This document shows, piece by piece, positions 32,285-42,400 of a stretch of DNA of 64,000 nucleotides. The notes below the pieces were generated by a model. That model saw only the letters and a list, made by a program, of their open reading frames with translations. It was not told where the DNA came from and did not search any database. How positions within the stretch are numbered: position 1 is the first letter of the stretch; each line of letters begins with the position of its first letter. Both the position numbers and the translations under genes were made by a program. The stretch comes from Uranotaenia lowii (Eukaryota > Arthropoda > Insecta > Diptera > Culicidae). The stretch is taken from NCBI RefSeq assembly GCF_029784155.1, contig NC_073692.1, positions 371,570,813 through 371,634,812 on the forward strand, read 5' to 3'.

Positions 32285-35266
32285 CTAAGGGTCCAGCGCC
32301 GATTGACCGGCGCATAGGGCTGAGATAAAAGATCTCCACTGCTGGCGATCCGGAGCCAGCGTCTTCACTTGCTGCCAGCCAAGGTTCTCGTCAACTGTGC
32401 GGATTTCAGCGGCTAGACTTCGCCGCCACGAGCTTTTGGGCCTGCCTCTTCTTCGATGCCCATCTGGATTCCAGTCAAGCGCCTCTCTGCAAATCTCGTT
32501 TTCATCTCTTCGCAGCGTGTGCCCAATCCATCTCCACTTACGTTCCCGAATCTCGATTTCTAGCGCCTTTTGATGACACCGGCGATGAAGTTCAACGTTT
32601 GAGATCCAGTTGCCAGGCCACCAAGCGCGGATGATGTTCCGCAGGCAGCGATTCACAAAAACTTGCAGTTTTCGCGTCGTCACCGCATATGTGCACCAAG
32701 TTTCACACCCGTACAGCAATACGGATTTGACGTTTGAGTTGAAGATTCGGATCTTAGTTCGTAGAGAGATCTGGCGTGACCGCCAGATGTTTCGGAGACT
32801 CGCAAACGCAAATCGGGCTTTTCTGATCCGGGTTTCGATGTCCTTCTTGGTACCACCATCAGGCGTAATCTGGCTACCAAGATACTGGAAGCACTCCACT
32901 GTCTCAACCTGTTGTCCAGCTACCACGAAATTGGAACGATTTTCTGTATTGATTTCCATTGACTTGGTCTTTCCGACATTGATTTTGAGACCTGCTGCCT
33001 TGGAGCTTTCGGTGAGGTCGTCGAGTTTGCTCTGCATGTCTTGTTGTGTTTGGGCGAGCAAAACAATATCGTCTGCCAGGTCAAGGTCGTTCAGTTGCTC
33101 CATGGTTGAAGGATTCCACGGTAATCCTCGGTTTGGTCTACAGTCAATCGATCCAGTCAAGATCTCATCCATTACGATAAGAAAAAGCAGCGGTGACAAA
33201 ATACATCCTTGTCTCACTCCAGCAGTTACCGGGATTGGTTCGGACAAGACACCGTCGTGCAAGACCTTGCACGAAAATGCCTCGTACTGTGCTTCGATGA
33301 GATGGACTAGTTTCTCTGGGACCCCTCGTCGTCTAAGAGCAGCCCAGATGTTTTCGTGGTTCAGTCGGTCAAATGCTTTTTCGAAATCAACGAACACCAG
33401 CAGAAGAGAGTCCTGGAATTCGTTGATTTGTTCCAGTATTATTCGTAGCGTTGTGATGTGGTCCACACATGATCGTCCGGATCGGAATCCAGCTTGTTGC
33501 CGTCGGAGTGTAGCGTCGATTTTCTCCTGGATCCTGTTCAGGATCACTTTGCAGAGTACTTTGAGGGTTGTACAGATCAAAGTTATGCCACGCCAGTTAC
33601 CACACTCTGTTAGGTCTCCTTTCTTTGGGACCTTTACGAGGATACCCTGCATCCAGTCGGCCGGGAATGTTGCAGTATCCCAAATGTCAGCGAAAAGACG
33701 GTGCAACATTTGTGCTGACAAGGCAGGGTCGGCTTTGAGCATTTCAGCAGGAATGCAATCGATTCCAGGCGCTTTGTTGGATTTCATGTTTTTGATTGCC
33801 GCTTCTATTTCAGCCAGCGAGGGCGCTTCCGAGTTGACGCCATTTATGCGACTTACTGTGGGCGCCTCGAGCTGCGGGTTCTGTTGGCCATTGCTATTTG
33901 TAACTCGGAAAAGTTGTTCAAAATGCTCAGTCCAACGCTTGAGCTGATCTGTTCGATCTGTCAGCAGCTGACCTGCTCGGTCTTTCAGCGGCATTCTTGC
34001 ATTAGTCCTTGCACCACTAAGGCGGCGAGAAATATCATATAATAATCGGATATCTCCAATGACGGCGGCTCTTTCTCCCTCTTCGGCTAGGGAGTTTGTC
34101 CAGGCTCTCTTGTCTCGTCTACAAGCTCGTTTAACTGCCTTTTCCAGCTCCGCATATCGTAAGCGGGTGGCTGCTTTGGCTGACCCGGTACATGCCTGCT
34201 CAATTCCGACTTTCGCCTTTCTCCGATCATCGATCATCCTCCAGGTTTCATCCGACATCCATTCACTTCTTCTTCCACGAACTTTACCGAGAGTACCATG
34301 GCTCGTCGTGATAAAGGCATTCTTGATTCCACACCACTGTTCTTCGACTGTTCCGTCTGTCGGCAACTCCAAGGCTCGGGATTCTAGCTGTTCAACGTAT
34401 GCCCTTTTCACCTCTGGATTCTCCAACCGGCGGACGTCGTATCGACACCCGACTTTCTCCTCGCGCCGTTGGACACGCGCAACTCTCAGTCGTATCTCGC
34501 CAAGGACGAGGTGATGGTCAGATGCAATGTCTGCGCTTCGTTTGTTGCGGACATCAAGAAGGCTCCTTCTCCATTTTCGACTGATGCAGATGTGGTCAAT
34601 TTGATTTTCTGTTCGGCCATCTCGGGATACCCAAGTGACCTTATGTGCTGGTCGATGGGGGAAGAGCGATCCACCGATCACCATGTTGTTGTTGCCACAA
34701 AATTCTACAAACAGCTCTCCGTTTTCGCTCATCTGTCCTAGGCCATGGCGCCCCATGATGCGCTCAAAGTCCTGATTATCGGAGCCAATCTTTGCGTTGA
34801 AGTCGCCTAAGTGGATTTGAATGTCACCCTTCGGAATTCTCTCAACCACGCTGTTCAATTGACTGTAAAACTGCTCTTTCTCCTGCAAATCGGCAACGTC
34901 AGTTGGCGCATAACACTGGACCATTGTAAGGTTTCTAACCCGTGTTCTGAATCTGGCTACGATTATTCTTTCGTTTATCGGTTCCCATCTTATGAGGGCC
35001 GCATGGGCCTGCGGGCTTAACAGGAAACCAACTCCTCGTTCCCGAGTAGCATGTTCTCCTCGTATGCCAGAGTAAAGCAGTACTTGCCCGGACTGTGTCT
35101 TGTGTTCTCCAGTGTTAGGCCAACGGACTTCGCTCAGTCCCAATATCTCTAGCTTGAGGCGGCTAGCTTCTCTAGCAAGTTGAGCCAGCTTTCCTGGCTG
35201 GGCAAGGGTCAAAACATTCCAAGTTCCAATTCTAGTCCGTGTTTTCATGCTAAAAGTCGTTGCCAA
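32285..35266 (-). CDS. RTE-like endonuclease-reverse transcriptase
   Basis: 993 residues, no stops. The N-terminal apurinic-type endonuclease (residues about 10-260) carries TWNVLTL, LSEVRW, LGDFNAKIG and a final SDHHLV motif, so its catalytic residues look complete. The RT domain (about 470-760) has KAPGIDCIPAEML, FVDFEKAFD, GVRQGCILSPLLF and the active site LADDIVLL. The C-terminal region ends with a conserved YGCETW ... RWRWIGHTLRR motif typical of RTE-type proteins. No RNase H. The stop is close to the 3' end of the element. The single-ORF layout and tandem-repeat 3' tail favour the RTE group. Confidence 0.9.
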   Translation of the reverse strand: MATTFSMKTRTRIGTWNVLTLAQPGKLAQLAREASRLKLEILGLSEVRWPNTGEHKTQSGQVLLYSGIRGEHATRERGVGFLLSPQAHAALIRWEPINERIIVARFRTRVRNLTMVQCYAPTDVADLQEKEQFYSQLNSVVERIPKGDIQIHLGDFNAKIGSDNQDFERIMGRHGLGQMSENGELFVEFCGNNNMVIGGSLFPHRPAHKVTWVSRDGRTENQIDHICISRKWRRSLLDVRNKRSADIASDHHLVLGEIRLRVARVQRREEKVGCRYDVRRLENPEVKRAYVEQLESRALELPTDGTVEEQWCGIKNAFITTSHGTLGKVRGRRSEWMSDETWRMIDDRRKAKVGIEQACTGSAKAATRLRYAELEKAVKRACRRDKRAWTNSLAEEGERAAVIGDIRLLYDISRRLSGARTNARMPLKDRAGQLLTDRTDQLKRWTEHFEQLFRVTNSNGQQNPQLEAPTVSRINGVNSEAPSLAEIEAAIKNMKSNKAPGIDCIPAEMLKADPALSAQMLHRLFADIWDTATFPADWMQGILVKVPKKGDLTECGNWRGITLICTTLKVLCKVILNRIQEKIDATLRRQQAGFRSGRSCVDHITTLRIILEQINEFQDSLLLVFVDFEKAFDRLNHENIWAALRRRGVPEKLVHLIEAQYEAFSCKVLHDGVLSEPIPVTAGVRQGCILSPLLFLIVMDEILTGSIDCRPNRGLPWNPSTMEQLNDLDLADDIVLLAQTQQDMQSKLDDLTESSKAAGLKINVGKTKSMEINTENRSNFVVAGQQVETVECFQYLGSQITPDGGTKKDIETRIRKARFAFASLRNIWRSRQISLRTKIRIFNSNVKSVLLYGCETWCTYAVTTRKLQVFVNRCLRNIIRAWWPGNWISNVELHRRCHQKALEIEIRERKWRWIGHTLRRDENEICREALDWNPDGHRRRGRPKSSWRRSLAAEIRTVDENLGWQQVKTLAPDRQQWRSFISALCAGQSALDP

Positions 35267-35691
35267 AGTTCCAATTCGGTTATTTCTTCTCTCAGTTTCT
35301 GTAACAATACAAGATATCAGGAGCAGTAGGTTGTTAGCCTAAAGTCCCTATCCCGCGATGGGGCTGCCATCTTGGACTTAGCTGGCGGGAGCCGCATTTC
35401 ATAAATTCAGCCGCTCGCTGCGAGACAGACGCTGCTTGAGCCGCCCCTGACCTGGAGAACAGACGCTCGGTTGTTGTTGCACGCCGCCCCTGACCTGGGG
35501 AACAGACGCGTGCGGCCACCTTCTCAGTCTGCATGCGACCAAAGCATCCACCGGGGTTGGGTACCCGATCTCCGCTTAGGTTACTCGCACCCCAGCCGGC
35601 ACCGCGGGGAGGTAGAGATAGGAGTTGTGAATAAGAGGTGATATGACCACTATGGGGTCTCGAGTTGCACATTATCCACCGTTTACCAGCC
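35266..35691 (-). other. 5' leader with a conserved 120-codon open frame
   Basis: From the 5' end to the main ORF the leader keeps one frame open (beginning AGKRWIMCN and ending QPHRGIGTLG) both here and in the deleted copy at 24692-25058, with few differences. It has no good start codon within the element, and part of it is the ribozyme. The conserved frame may reflect RNA structure or recent common origin rather than a protein. Confidence 0.45.
35568..35691 (-). ncRNA. HDV-like self-cleaving ribozyme at the 5' end of the RTE-like element
   Basis: On the minus strand, P1 is GGCUGGU (35691-35685) with GCCGGCU (35600-35594). P3 is ACC (35613-35611) with GGU (35603-35601), and L3 is UCCCCGC (35610-35604). 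P1.1 GG is at 35593-35592. P4 is GGU/ACC inside 35591-35579. The J4/2 motif CUAAG spans 35579-35575. P2 is AUCUCU (35619-35614) with GGAGAU (35573-35568). The G1-U wobble that closes P1, L3 and CUAAG are diagnostic of the HDV fold and resemble the antigenomic HDV core. The long J1/2 folds as a hairpin (GGUG..CACC). Predicted cleavage falls exactly at the element boundary. Confidence 0.85.
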
Positions 35692-35703
35692 AACAGAAAC
35701 ACC

Positions 35704-36080
35704 GAACCAAGAAAAACGGTTCTGAAATTTTAAGAGTATTTTTCCAATCCTATTTATTTCTTTCGCCAATAACCCTTCGAGAAATACGCAATATCTATGG
35801 AAACTAATTGTGTCAGATATTTCATATAACGAATTGAATTTTTTGCCATTTTTAGAGTTATTTTGAGTCATGTTAGGAAACATATACGACATTTTCAAGC
35901 ATAAACCGTTCATATGCCTGAACACATTTGTTGCTTGGAGGGGAAATTTGTCTCATATGTCTGTTATCTTTCATCCTTTGATTCGTTCAACATATGTAGT
36001 GCATATGCATTCACGCCCATATGTTTCTGAGGTAAATACTGGGAGGAAGTTTTCAATTTTCACAGTGGATGCATGTTTAA
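35704..36080. other. No gene recognised
   Basis: AT-rich intergenic DNA between the RTE-like element and the first Harbinger-like MITE. Confidence 0.5.
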
Positions 36081-36083
36081 TTA

Positions 36084-36244
36084 CGGCGTGTTCGTAAATT
36101 GATTTATTCTATCGAAGTGATTTTTTCTATCGATGCTGTCGTTCGTAAATTAAACATACTGTATGCAAAAGCATTGGAAGGTGATTTGACATCTACCAAA
36201 CAAATCGATGCATCACCCAAACAAATCAGTTTACGAACACGCCG
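36084..36244. mobile_element. PIF/Harbinger-like MITE
   Basis: Inverted ends CGGCGTGTTCGTAAA lie at 36084 and 36244 with a 3-bp TTA duplication (36081-36083, 36245-36247). It is 161 bp. A related copy lies at 43868-44010. The TWA duplication fits PIF/Harbinger. Confidence 0.75.
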
Positions 36245-36247
36245 TTA

Positions 36248-37193
36248 GTGAGTTATCGAGGGTAGCGGTAAATTTATGAGTCAACATGAAAAGTGTGAAT
36301 CAGGTGCGACATCGGTCAGACCAACTCGATGATGCTGATCAGCTTTTTTCTGCCGATCAGCAACTGCTGTTTATTTTTTGGTGCTGCTGGACGTAATTTC
36401 CTTGCTGCATTATTCGCCGTTCGAAAGCCTTGAGTATCGATTTAAGATCGCTTAAAAACAAGAATCTGAAATAATATTTATTGCCTGGTTGATACTCTCA
36501 TTACATCAACCTGTATACACTTGTTTGCTCATGGAATCCATTGCGAAGGTATTTTCATCCTCTGCACATCTGTCGATTGGAAGAAGAGACGTTATAAGAA
36601 ACTTTGAAATTATCAAGCAAGTTTCATTCGTCATTTTGAAATGACATTCATTTTATACAGGGTTTAAATTTTATCATGTTGTTATGTATTTTGAAATCGA
36701 TGATGAAATTTTTACCATACATTGCCGTAAAGATGCAAACCCGAATACGAAAATATTGTAACACAACAGTTCCTGTAGTCGTTATAAAACGATAAGAAAC
36801 AGCGTAAAAAAACTTTTAGAAAATGATACCTGATACCATAAAAAACATTGCACTTATCTTGAATTCCAAAACGACGGTCTGTTGAATATGGCGTTAAGTT
36901 ATGTTACTGTTTAAAACTGTTAAAACCTTTATATGGAGGAACTGTACTACAAACAGTTTAAATAACGTCCAGAAAACGCTATTGGAAAACGTAATCAGAC
37001 AACCAAACTGTTAATATTACAGTTTTTTGAAGAGTAATCTTTTATCAAAACAGTAACAGTAATAATTATCAAACGATTCAAAATAAGGTTTTCTCCAACG
37101 TTATCCAGAACCGTACGTCAATACCGGTCTCACACACACATAGATGGAAATGTTTTGGAAATTTTCGGATGTTTGATATCAATTCAACTTTTT
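36248..37193. other. No gene recognised
   Basis: AT-rich intergenic DNA without long open frames, clear repeats or RNA genes that I can identify. Confidence 0.5.
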
Positions 37194-37545
37194 TCACATA
37201 ATCTTTATCTTTATTACACTTGGTTTACTTACAAATGGTGAAAATTCAAAACCTGTTGATACCGCATAGTTTGATGATTCTTGCAGAAAGATCCTACCCG
37301 GCCATGGGCATAGCATATGGATTCTCGTAGCTCCAGCGCTACGGAATGCTGGGAAGCCATCGTCACCCGGGTGATGAACGGACGAGGAAGCTGAAATTAA
37401 TGTATGGATCATTACTCTTTTTTATATATAAAGAATTTATTACGTTAATATACTTACTGTAATTATTTCCGGTAGCTTCCGCAGAACGAACCAGCCAGTA
37501 TAGAATCCCGCGATTTCGGCGGAGCGAAAATTGTTGTTGTTTTTT
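37194..37545 (-). other. Candidate small spliced transcription unit, unidentified
   Basis: On the minus strand a candidate exon ends at about 37461 with donor ACA/GTAAGT. After a 70-base intron a second exon starts at about 37394 behind acceptor ATTAATTTCAG. The second exon is more GC-rich than its surroundings and is open in two frames; one could encode about 70 residues ending at 37194. An AATAAA (about 37210) lies near the end, and a second GTAAGT occurs at about 37228. I do not recognise the peptide. It could be a small host gene, a 5' UTR exon of an unseen gene, or chance. Confidence 0.35.
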
Positions 37546-37766
37546 TGTGTGTTTATTTTCCAGTTGTCTACAGTGGTGCCGACTAGACCGATTTTTAAAA
37601 ATTGTACCGATATGAAATTAAAATGTGAAATTTTAAAAAAAATTCTAACTTTTATGTTTTAAAGTCGGCCTTTTGCATTCATGCTACACTCCAAATTTGT
37701 AATTGTTGGTTGTTTTTTTATAACATGCATTATTTTCAATGACAAATGAACTAAAATTGTAATTAA

Positions 37767-38149
37767 AGCGGGCCACAGACTACACAGCATTTCTACAAAT
37801 GCGATGAAATTCGATGATATTTTGTCGTTGTGAACACGATTTGCATCGTTTATGGCACTGCTTGAGTGACCGCGCAAATGGTTTGAATACAATCGGTAGG
37901 GATCGAAATATTTTGTACATACCCCCCTCTGTGGCATGGAGTTTGATGCTGCTTGTACAAAATCCAATCCATTTACTCAGCCCCAGCCGGGTGGAGGTGT
38001 TTTTTTGTTGTTGTTTTTGCTGTTTTCGCCAGCCATCGTTCTGTGTTTGCGTGAAATTTGTTTGTATCGTGTGTGGGCGAACATAGATCAAACAATCGTC
38101 GTGGAATCATCGAATTTGCCTACGCCATTTGTGTAGTCTATGGCCCGCT
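37767..38149. mobile_element. PIF/Harbinger-like MITE
   Basis: Inverted ends AGCGGGCCAYAGACTACACA, with TAA duplicated on both sides (37764-37766, 38150-38152). It is 383 bp and non-coding. Confidence 0.78.
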
Positions 38150-38222
38150 TAAGTCAATGAATTCGTAAAAAAAACTTTTATAATAATCTTACATAATGAG
38201 CGTTCTTGAAAGCATCTTGTAA

Positions 38223-38401
38223 AGCCGATGACATAGTGAGAGCGAATTGGCGAACGTGATCAATGCGAACTCAAGCGGTGGAACAAATTGGCATCTCCTT
38301 CGTCGCATTGAATGTCAGGTTTAAACGATTCACATACATTTCCATCAAATGTGGTTCGCCGCATTAATTCGCATCGCATCGCGTGCACTATGTCATCGGT
38401 C
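38223..38401. mobile_element. PIF/Harbinger-like MITE
   Basis: Near-inverted ends sharing CCGATGACATAGTG, with TAA on both sides (38220-38222, 38402-38404). It is about 179 bp. CGAATT- and TTCGC-rich subterminal words are also inverted. Confidence 0.72.
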
Positions 38402-39450
38402 TAAATCATGAGCTTAACTTCTAATAGTAAAAATATTAAATTATTTTCATAAATGTGCACTTATTTTGTACAAAACCAACTGGCATCTCTGATCGGGCGT
38501 TTCGTTGATTTTGACGTGCGAGTATGACAGAAGGATGAACGGTTTGTTCAACGGTCCGAGTTCAGTTTTAAGATTAATGAAAAATTCTAGGAAATCGTTC
38601 ATATCATTCTTTCACCTTTCCAGATACCATAGCACGTTTTCACATGAACGTTCATATTTCGTTTGTTATCGTTGGCGAAGTAAAGTTTAGAAGAACAGCT
38701 ACGTTTACAGATACAATCACTATTTCTGAAACCGTAGAAGTATCGTAGCGACTGTTGAAAATACGGTTTTTTAGTATGCGGGAAGTGCTAAATCTACAGA
38801 ATATTTTTTAAATTACAAAATAAAGTTGAACCAAACCAAGTCGCCCAGCTCTGTTCCGAATTGCCAACCGTCAACTTAACGAAAAACTAATCAAAAAGCG
38901 ATGTCATCGAAATTTGGATTGTCATCTTTCGTCCCGCTGTCGTGAATTTCAAATGAATCCAGCAGTAATCGCAGACGTCGCGGAACGAAATCAAAAGCCA
39001 TCGTCGTCGTAGTTTAGATAATTTGAGGATTGCAAATTATTCGAATCTGTGCTGCTAGCCGTGAGAAGGAGGAACATTTTCCAGTTGGTTTGAGTGTGTC
39101 GAATAACTTGATTTGTGAGGACAGCATTTTAAGTTCAAATTGTCATTAAAGAAAAGGTGAGTATTGTTGAAGGGATTCTCTGTTTTGAGGTCATCGGAGG
39201 AATTTTTTTTCCCTTGTAAACCCAAGCCGAGGTCAAGTTTTAGCCTTTAGAATTAGTAATTTTCTTTATCAACGCCGTAAACGTTAATTTCTTTTGTAAT
39301 TTATGTCCTACTAATCATCAAAATTAAGATTTTAGGGCCCTTGTTTAGAGAATGACTATCTAATTTTGTGCAACATCCGTGTTGCCAGACAAGTTTCCTG
39401 TGGGGAAAAGCTAATAATTTCACTTTCGTTGTCCTTCTATAGAGCGCGTC
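38402..39450 (+). promoter_or_regulatory. Rpn13 upstream region, 5' UTR exon and 5' UTR intron
   Basis: A non-coding first exon ends at 39156 (AAAAG/GTGAGT). The intron runs to 39442, with acceptor TCCTTCTATAG, 8 bases before the ATG at 39451. The transcription start is not visible from sequence alone; it should lie between about 38820 and 39100. Confidence 0.6.
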
Positions 39451-42400
39451 ATGAGTGGACCGATTTTTGGTAGTAGCAGTGCCCTCGGAGGGAGTTCGGG
39501 TGGCAATCGGCATCTAGTGGAATTCCGGGCCGGGCGGATGAATTTGGTCAACAAAATGGTCCACCCAGACAACCGGAAGGGATTGGTGTACGTCTACCAG
39601 GCGGAGGATGGATTGATGCACTTTTGCTGGAAGGATCGCACCACCGGAAATATAGAAGATGATCTGATCGTTTTCCCTGACGATTGCGAGTTCAAGAAGA
39701 TCGAAAACGTCAAGAACGGTCGGGTGTTCCTGTTGAAGTTCAAGAGTTCTAGTCGACGATTATTTTTCTGGATGCAGGAACCGAAAACGGACAAAGACGA
39801 GGAGTGGTGCCGAAGGATTAACGAGGTGATCAACAATCCGCCGTCCACCAACAGTCTGGGGGGATCGGGCCGGGGAGGTGGCAGCGATAACGGCGATTTG
39901 CAGTATCTGATGCAGAACATGTCCCAGCAACAGCTGATGCAGTTGTTTGGCGGCGTTGGCCAAATGGGTGGTCTGAGCAGTCTGCTCGGATCGATGAGGT
40001 GAGTAGAATCTTAGGAAGTTGTTAGGTTTCAAACATGGGCTAACTTTTTTAAGGGTGGTATCCATCACTGTTAATGAGTCGGGGAGGTCGAACATATTGA
40101 CTTTTTTTTTTTTTTTTTAAATTTATTAATACTATTTATTAGGCCTTTCACTTTTTACAAGGTTTTATGTGCCGATGGTCATATTTGAATTTAGATCTAA
40201 TGGGAGGTTGGAAAGGATTTAAAGGGGGATTGGGAGGGATTTGGGTAGAAGGGGAACTTATAATAATAGAAGATTTCTGCACTAGTGCATCGATGGTCAT
40301 TTTGCCACTCTCCTTTTGTGGCGTGTCTTCAATTCCATCTTCCGTTGCTTGCGTAGATGGTTGAGGGGTCAATTTTTTGCTGGGTGGTGAAGCAGTCAGG
40401 TTTTTAGCTGGAGTTGTTTCTTCTGTCGGGTGATGTGCTCTTTTCTGGATTGCCTGTTGTTCTGTTAAATCATTCGGTGTTTGTTTTTTCGGATGCTGTT
40501 TTCTTTTTTCTTGGTTGTAGACTTCGTGCTGGTTTTTAACAACTGCTGCGTAGCTGATGGTACAGGGTGTTTCTGCAATTTTGCGAGCGGCGGCTAGTGA
40601 GATATTCTTTTCTGTTTTTATTTTCAGCACTGCTGTTTCGTACATGTAGACAGGACAGTTACGGTCAAGCGGAGAGTGGTCGGCTTTACAATTCTTACAG
40701 TGTTTACCTTGGGCGGTGCATAGATCGCTGCTGTGATTACCGGAACACACGATACACGCTTTCTCGTTCAGACATTTATTTTTCGGATGTCCATATTGAA
40801 GGCAATGTCGACAAATTAGTGGCTGAGGATAGTAGATTCGTGTTCGTAAACGAATGAAGCCGAAGGTAATGAATTCTGGCACCACTGTCGAGTTAATCGT
40901 TAGAATTAAAGTGGAAGTCCCAATTATTCCTGTAGTTGTTTTTTTGGTAATACGACGGACAGCTGTTATTTTTTGCGGTAAAAGTTCTTTGAGCAGCTCG
41001 TCGTCGGTCATACCTTCGACCTCACTGCACACGACAACAAATTTCCGAAAATTCAACTCGGGATGGTAGCCAATTGCTATTGGTGTTCCATCCATGAGAA
41101 CCTCAAGGTCAAGTAGCTTTCTGGCTTGCTCTTTGTTTCTGATTCTCAGTACATATCTCTTTTTATTTCTTTCGAAATAGCCACCTTCAATTTGTCCCAC
41201 GTGTTGCTCAATAGATCTCCCAATAACAAACGGATTATTGGGAAGATCAAATCCTTGTTTTGCTTGAAGATACAAATAACTAACTCTTTCATAATGATTT
41301 CCAGGATCCATCCAATCTGGTATGGTCCTATCCTGTTGTCCTCCTGGTGAGGGGCTCATCTCAACGGTTCACACTTTCAGCTTCTTCTTCTTCCATAAAA
41401 ACGAACTTTTGCCTTTTGAATGTGGATGCCGAGCGCGTTGCCAAACGTCCGAATCCAACGAAGGCTAAGATGAAACTGACATATTGACTTTATCATAACT
41501 CTTATCGAAATGCAGTCTTCGGATGAAATATTTGTCATAATTCAGGGTTTAAAAAAACCATACAAACTGCAGGTTCGTTGAGCGACCCCTCACCGTGATC
41601 CGATCTAGCCCCCATTTGGCATGTGATCTTGTACCAAGCATAGGATTATTTTTAGCCGCCGCCTCACGACATAACTTGGTGAATATAATTTCCTCAAATA
41701 ATTTGGTCTGTGGCAGCCATTTTCCAATCTTTCGGGCATCCCATTTTCTCCCCATGCCCGCATCCACTCATTTCAGCGACGTTCAACGAAGCTTCACTGA
41801 AAGATCAGGTTGTTAATGGGATAGCAGACAGCAATCCGTTTTTTGGATTATTCCTAAAGCGTGTAGTTCTTTGTGCCAGTGCTTATGCCTGACACGAGTT
41901 TAGCTCATGGTCATATACAATTGAAACGATTTCAATGATGTTTTTTAAACAAAGCACCTAAACTCATCGCCTGTCATTTTCTAACGTAGTCGTTCTTCGT
42001 CCGGCAACTCCAGCAGCCGTACCAGTGCTACCACCCCGTCCAGCCGCAGCACCCTATCATCGAGCAATGCGGGCAATGGCAGCACAGCAGCCACCACACC
42101 AACAGCGGCCTCCAACTCGCCTTCAACTCCGCGTGCTCCCCGTAAGAATGCTTCCGATTCATCCAAGACTACTACCACCGCAGCTGCAGCCGCCACGCCC
42201 ATCGGAGGTAATGGCTCCGGAGAAGGAATCGGTGCAGCCGCCGCAGGAGGCAACCGAGTCAGATTGGCCGACCTGCAGAACTACCTGGCCGGAATGAGCC
42301 CTGCCGCTGCCGGTGCCGGTCAAAGGCGCAATGTCGATCTTTCTACTACTGTGAACTCGGACTGCCTCGCATCGGTCATGACGGATCAAGAGAAAGTAGA

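Larger units (their letters stand above)
32273..35691 (-). mobile_element. Full-length RTE-like non-LTR retrotransposon
   Basis: The 12-bp target duplication AACAGAAACACC lies at 32261-32272 and 35692-35703. On the minus strand the element begins GGCTGGTAAACGG and ends in short TAGGT-type repeats instead of poly-A, as usual for RTE elements. It is 3419 bp with one uninterrupted 993-codon ORF and a 5' leader of about 425 nt that folds as an HDV-like ribozyme at its very start. Two more copies in the window (11640-12160 and 24692-25584) and a small 3' scrap at about 43805 belong to the same family. It is probably capable of transposition. Confidence 0.92.

Noticed and set aside
32610..33947. 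445-codon open frame on the plus strand opposite the RTE ORF
   Set aside because: It is the antisense shadow of the intact RTE protein, has no family motif and breaks in other copies.
42025..42297. Alternative frames within Rpn13 exon 2
   Set aside because: These are shadows of the low-complexity Ala/Ser/Thr linker, and the Rpn13 frame continues across with correct phase.
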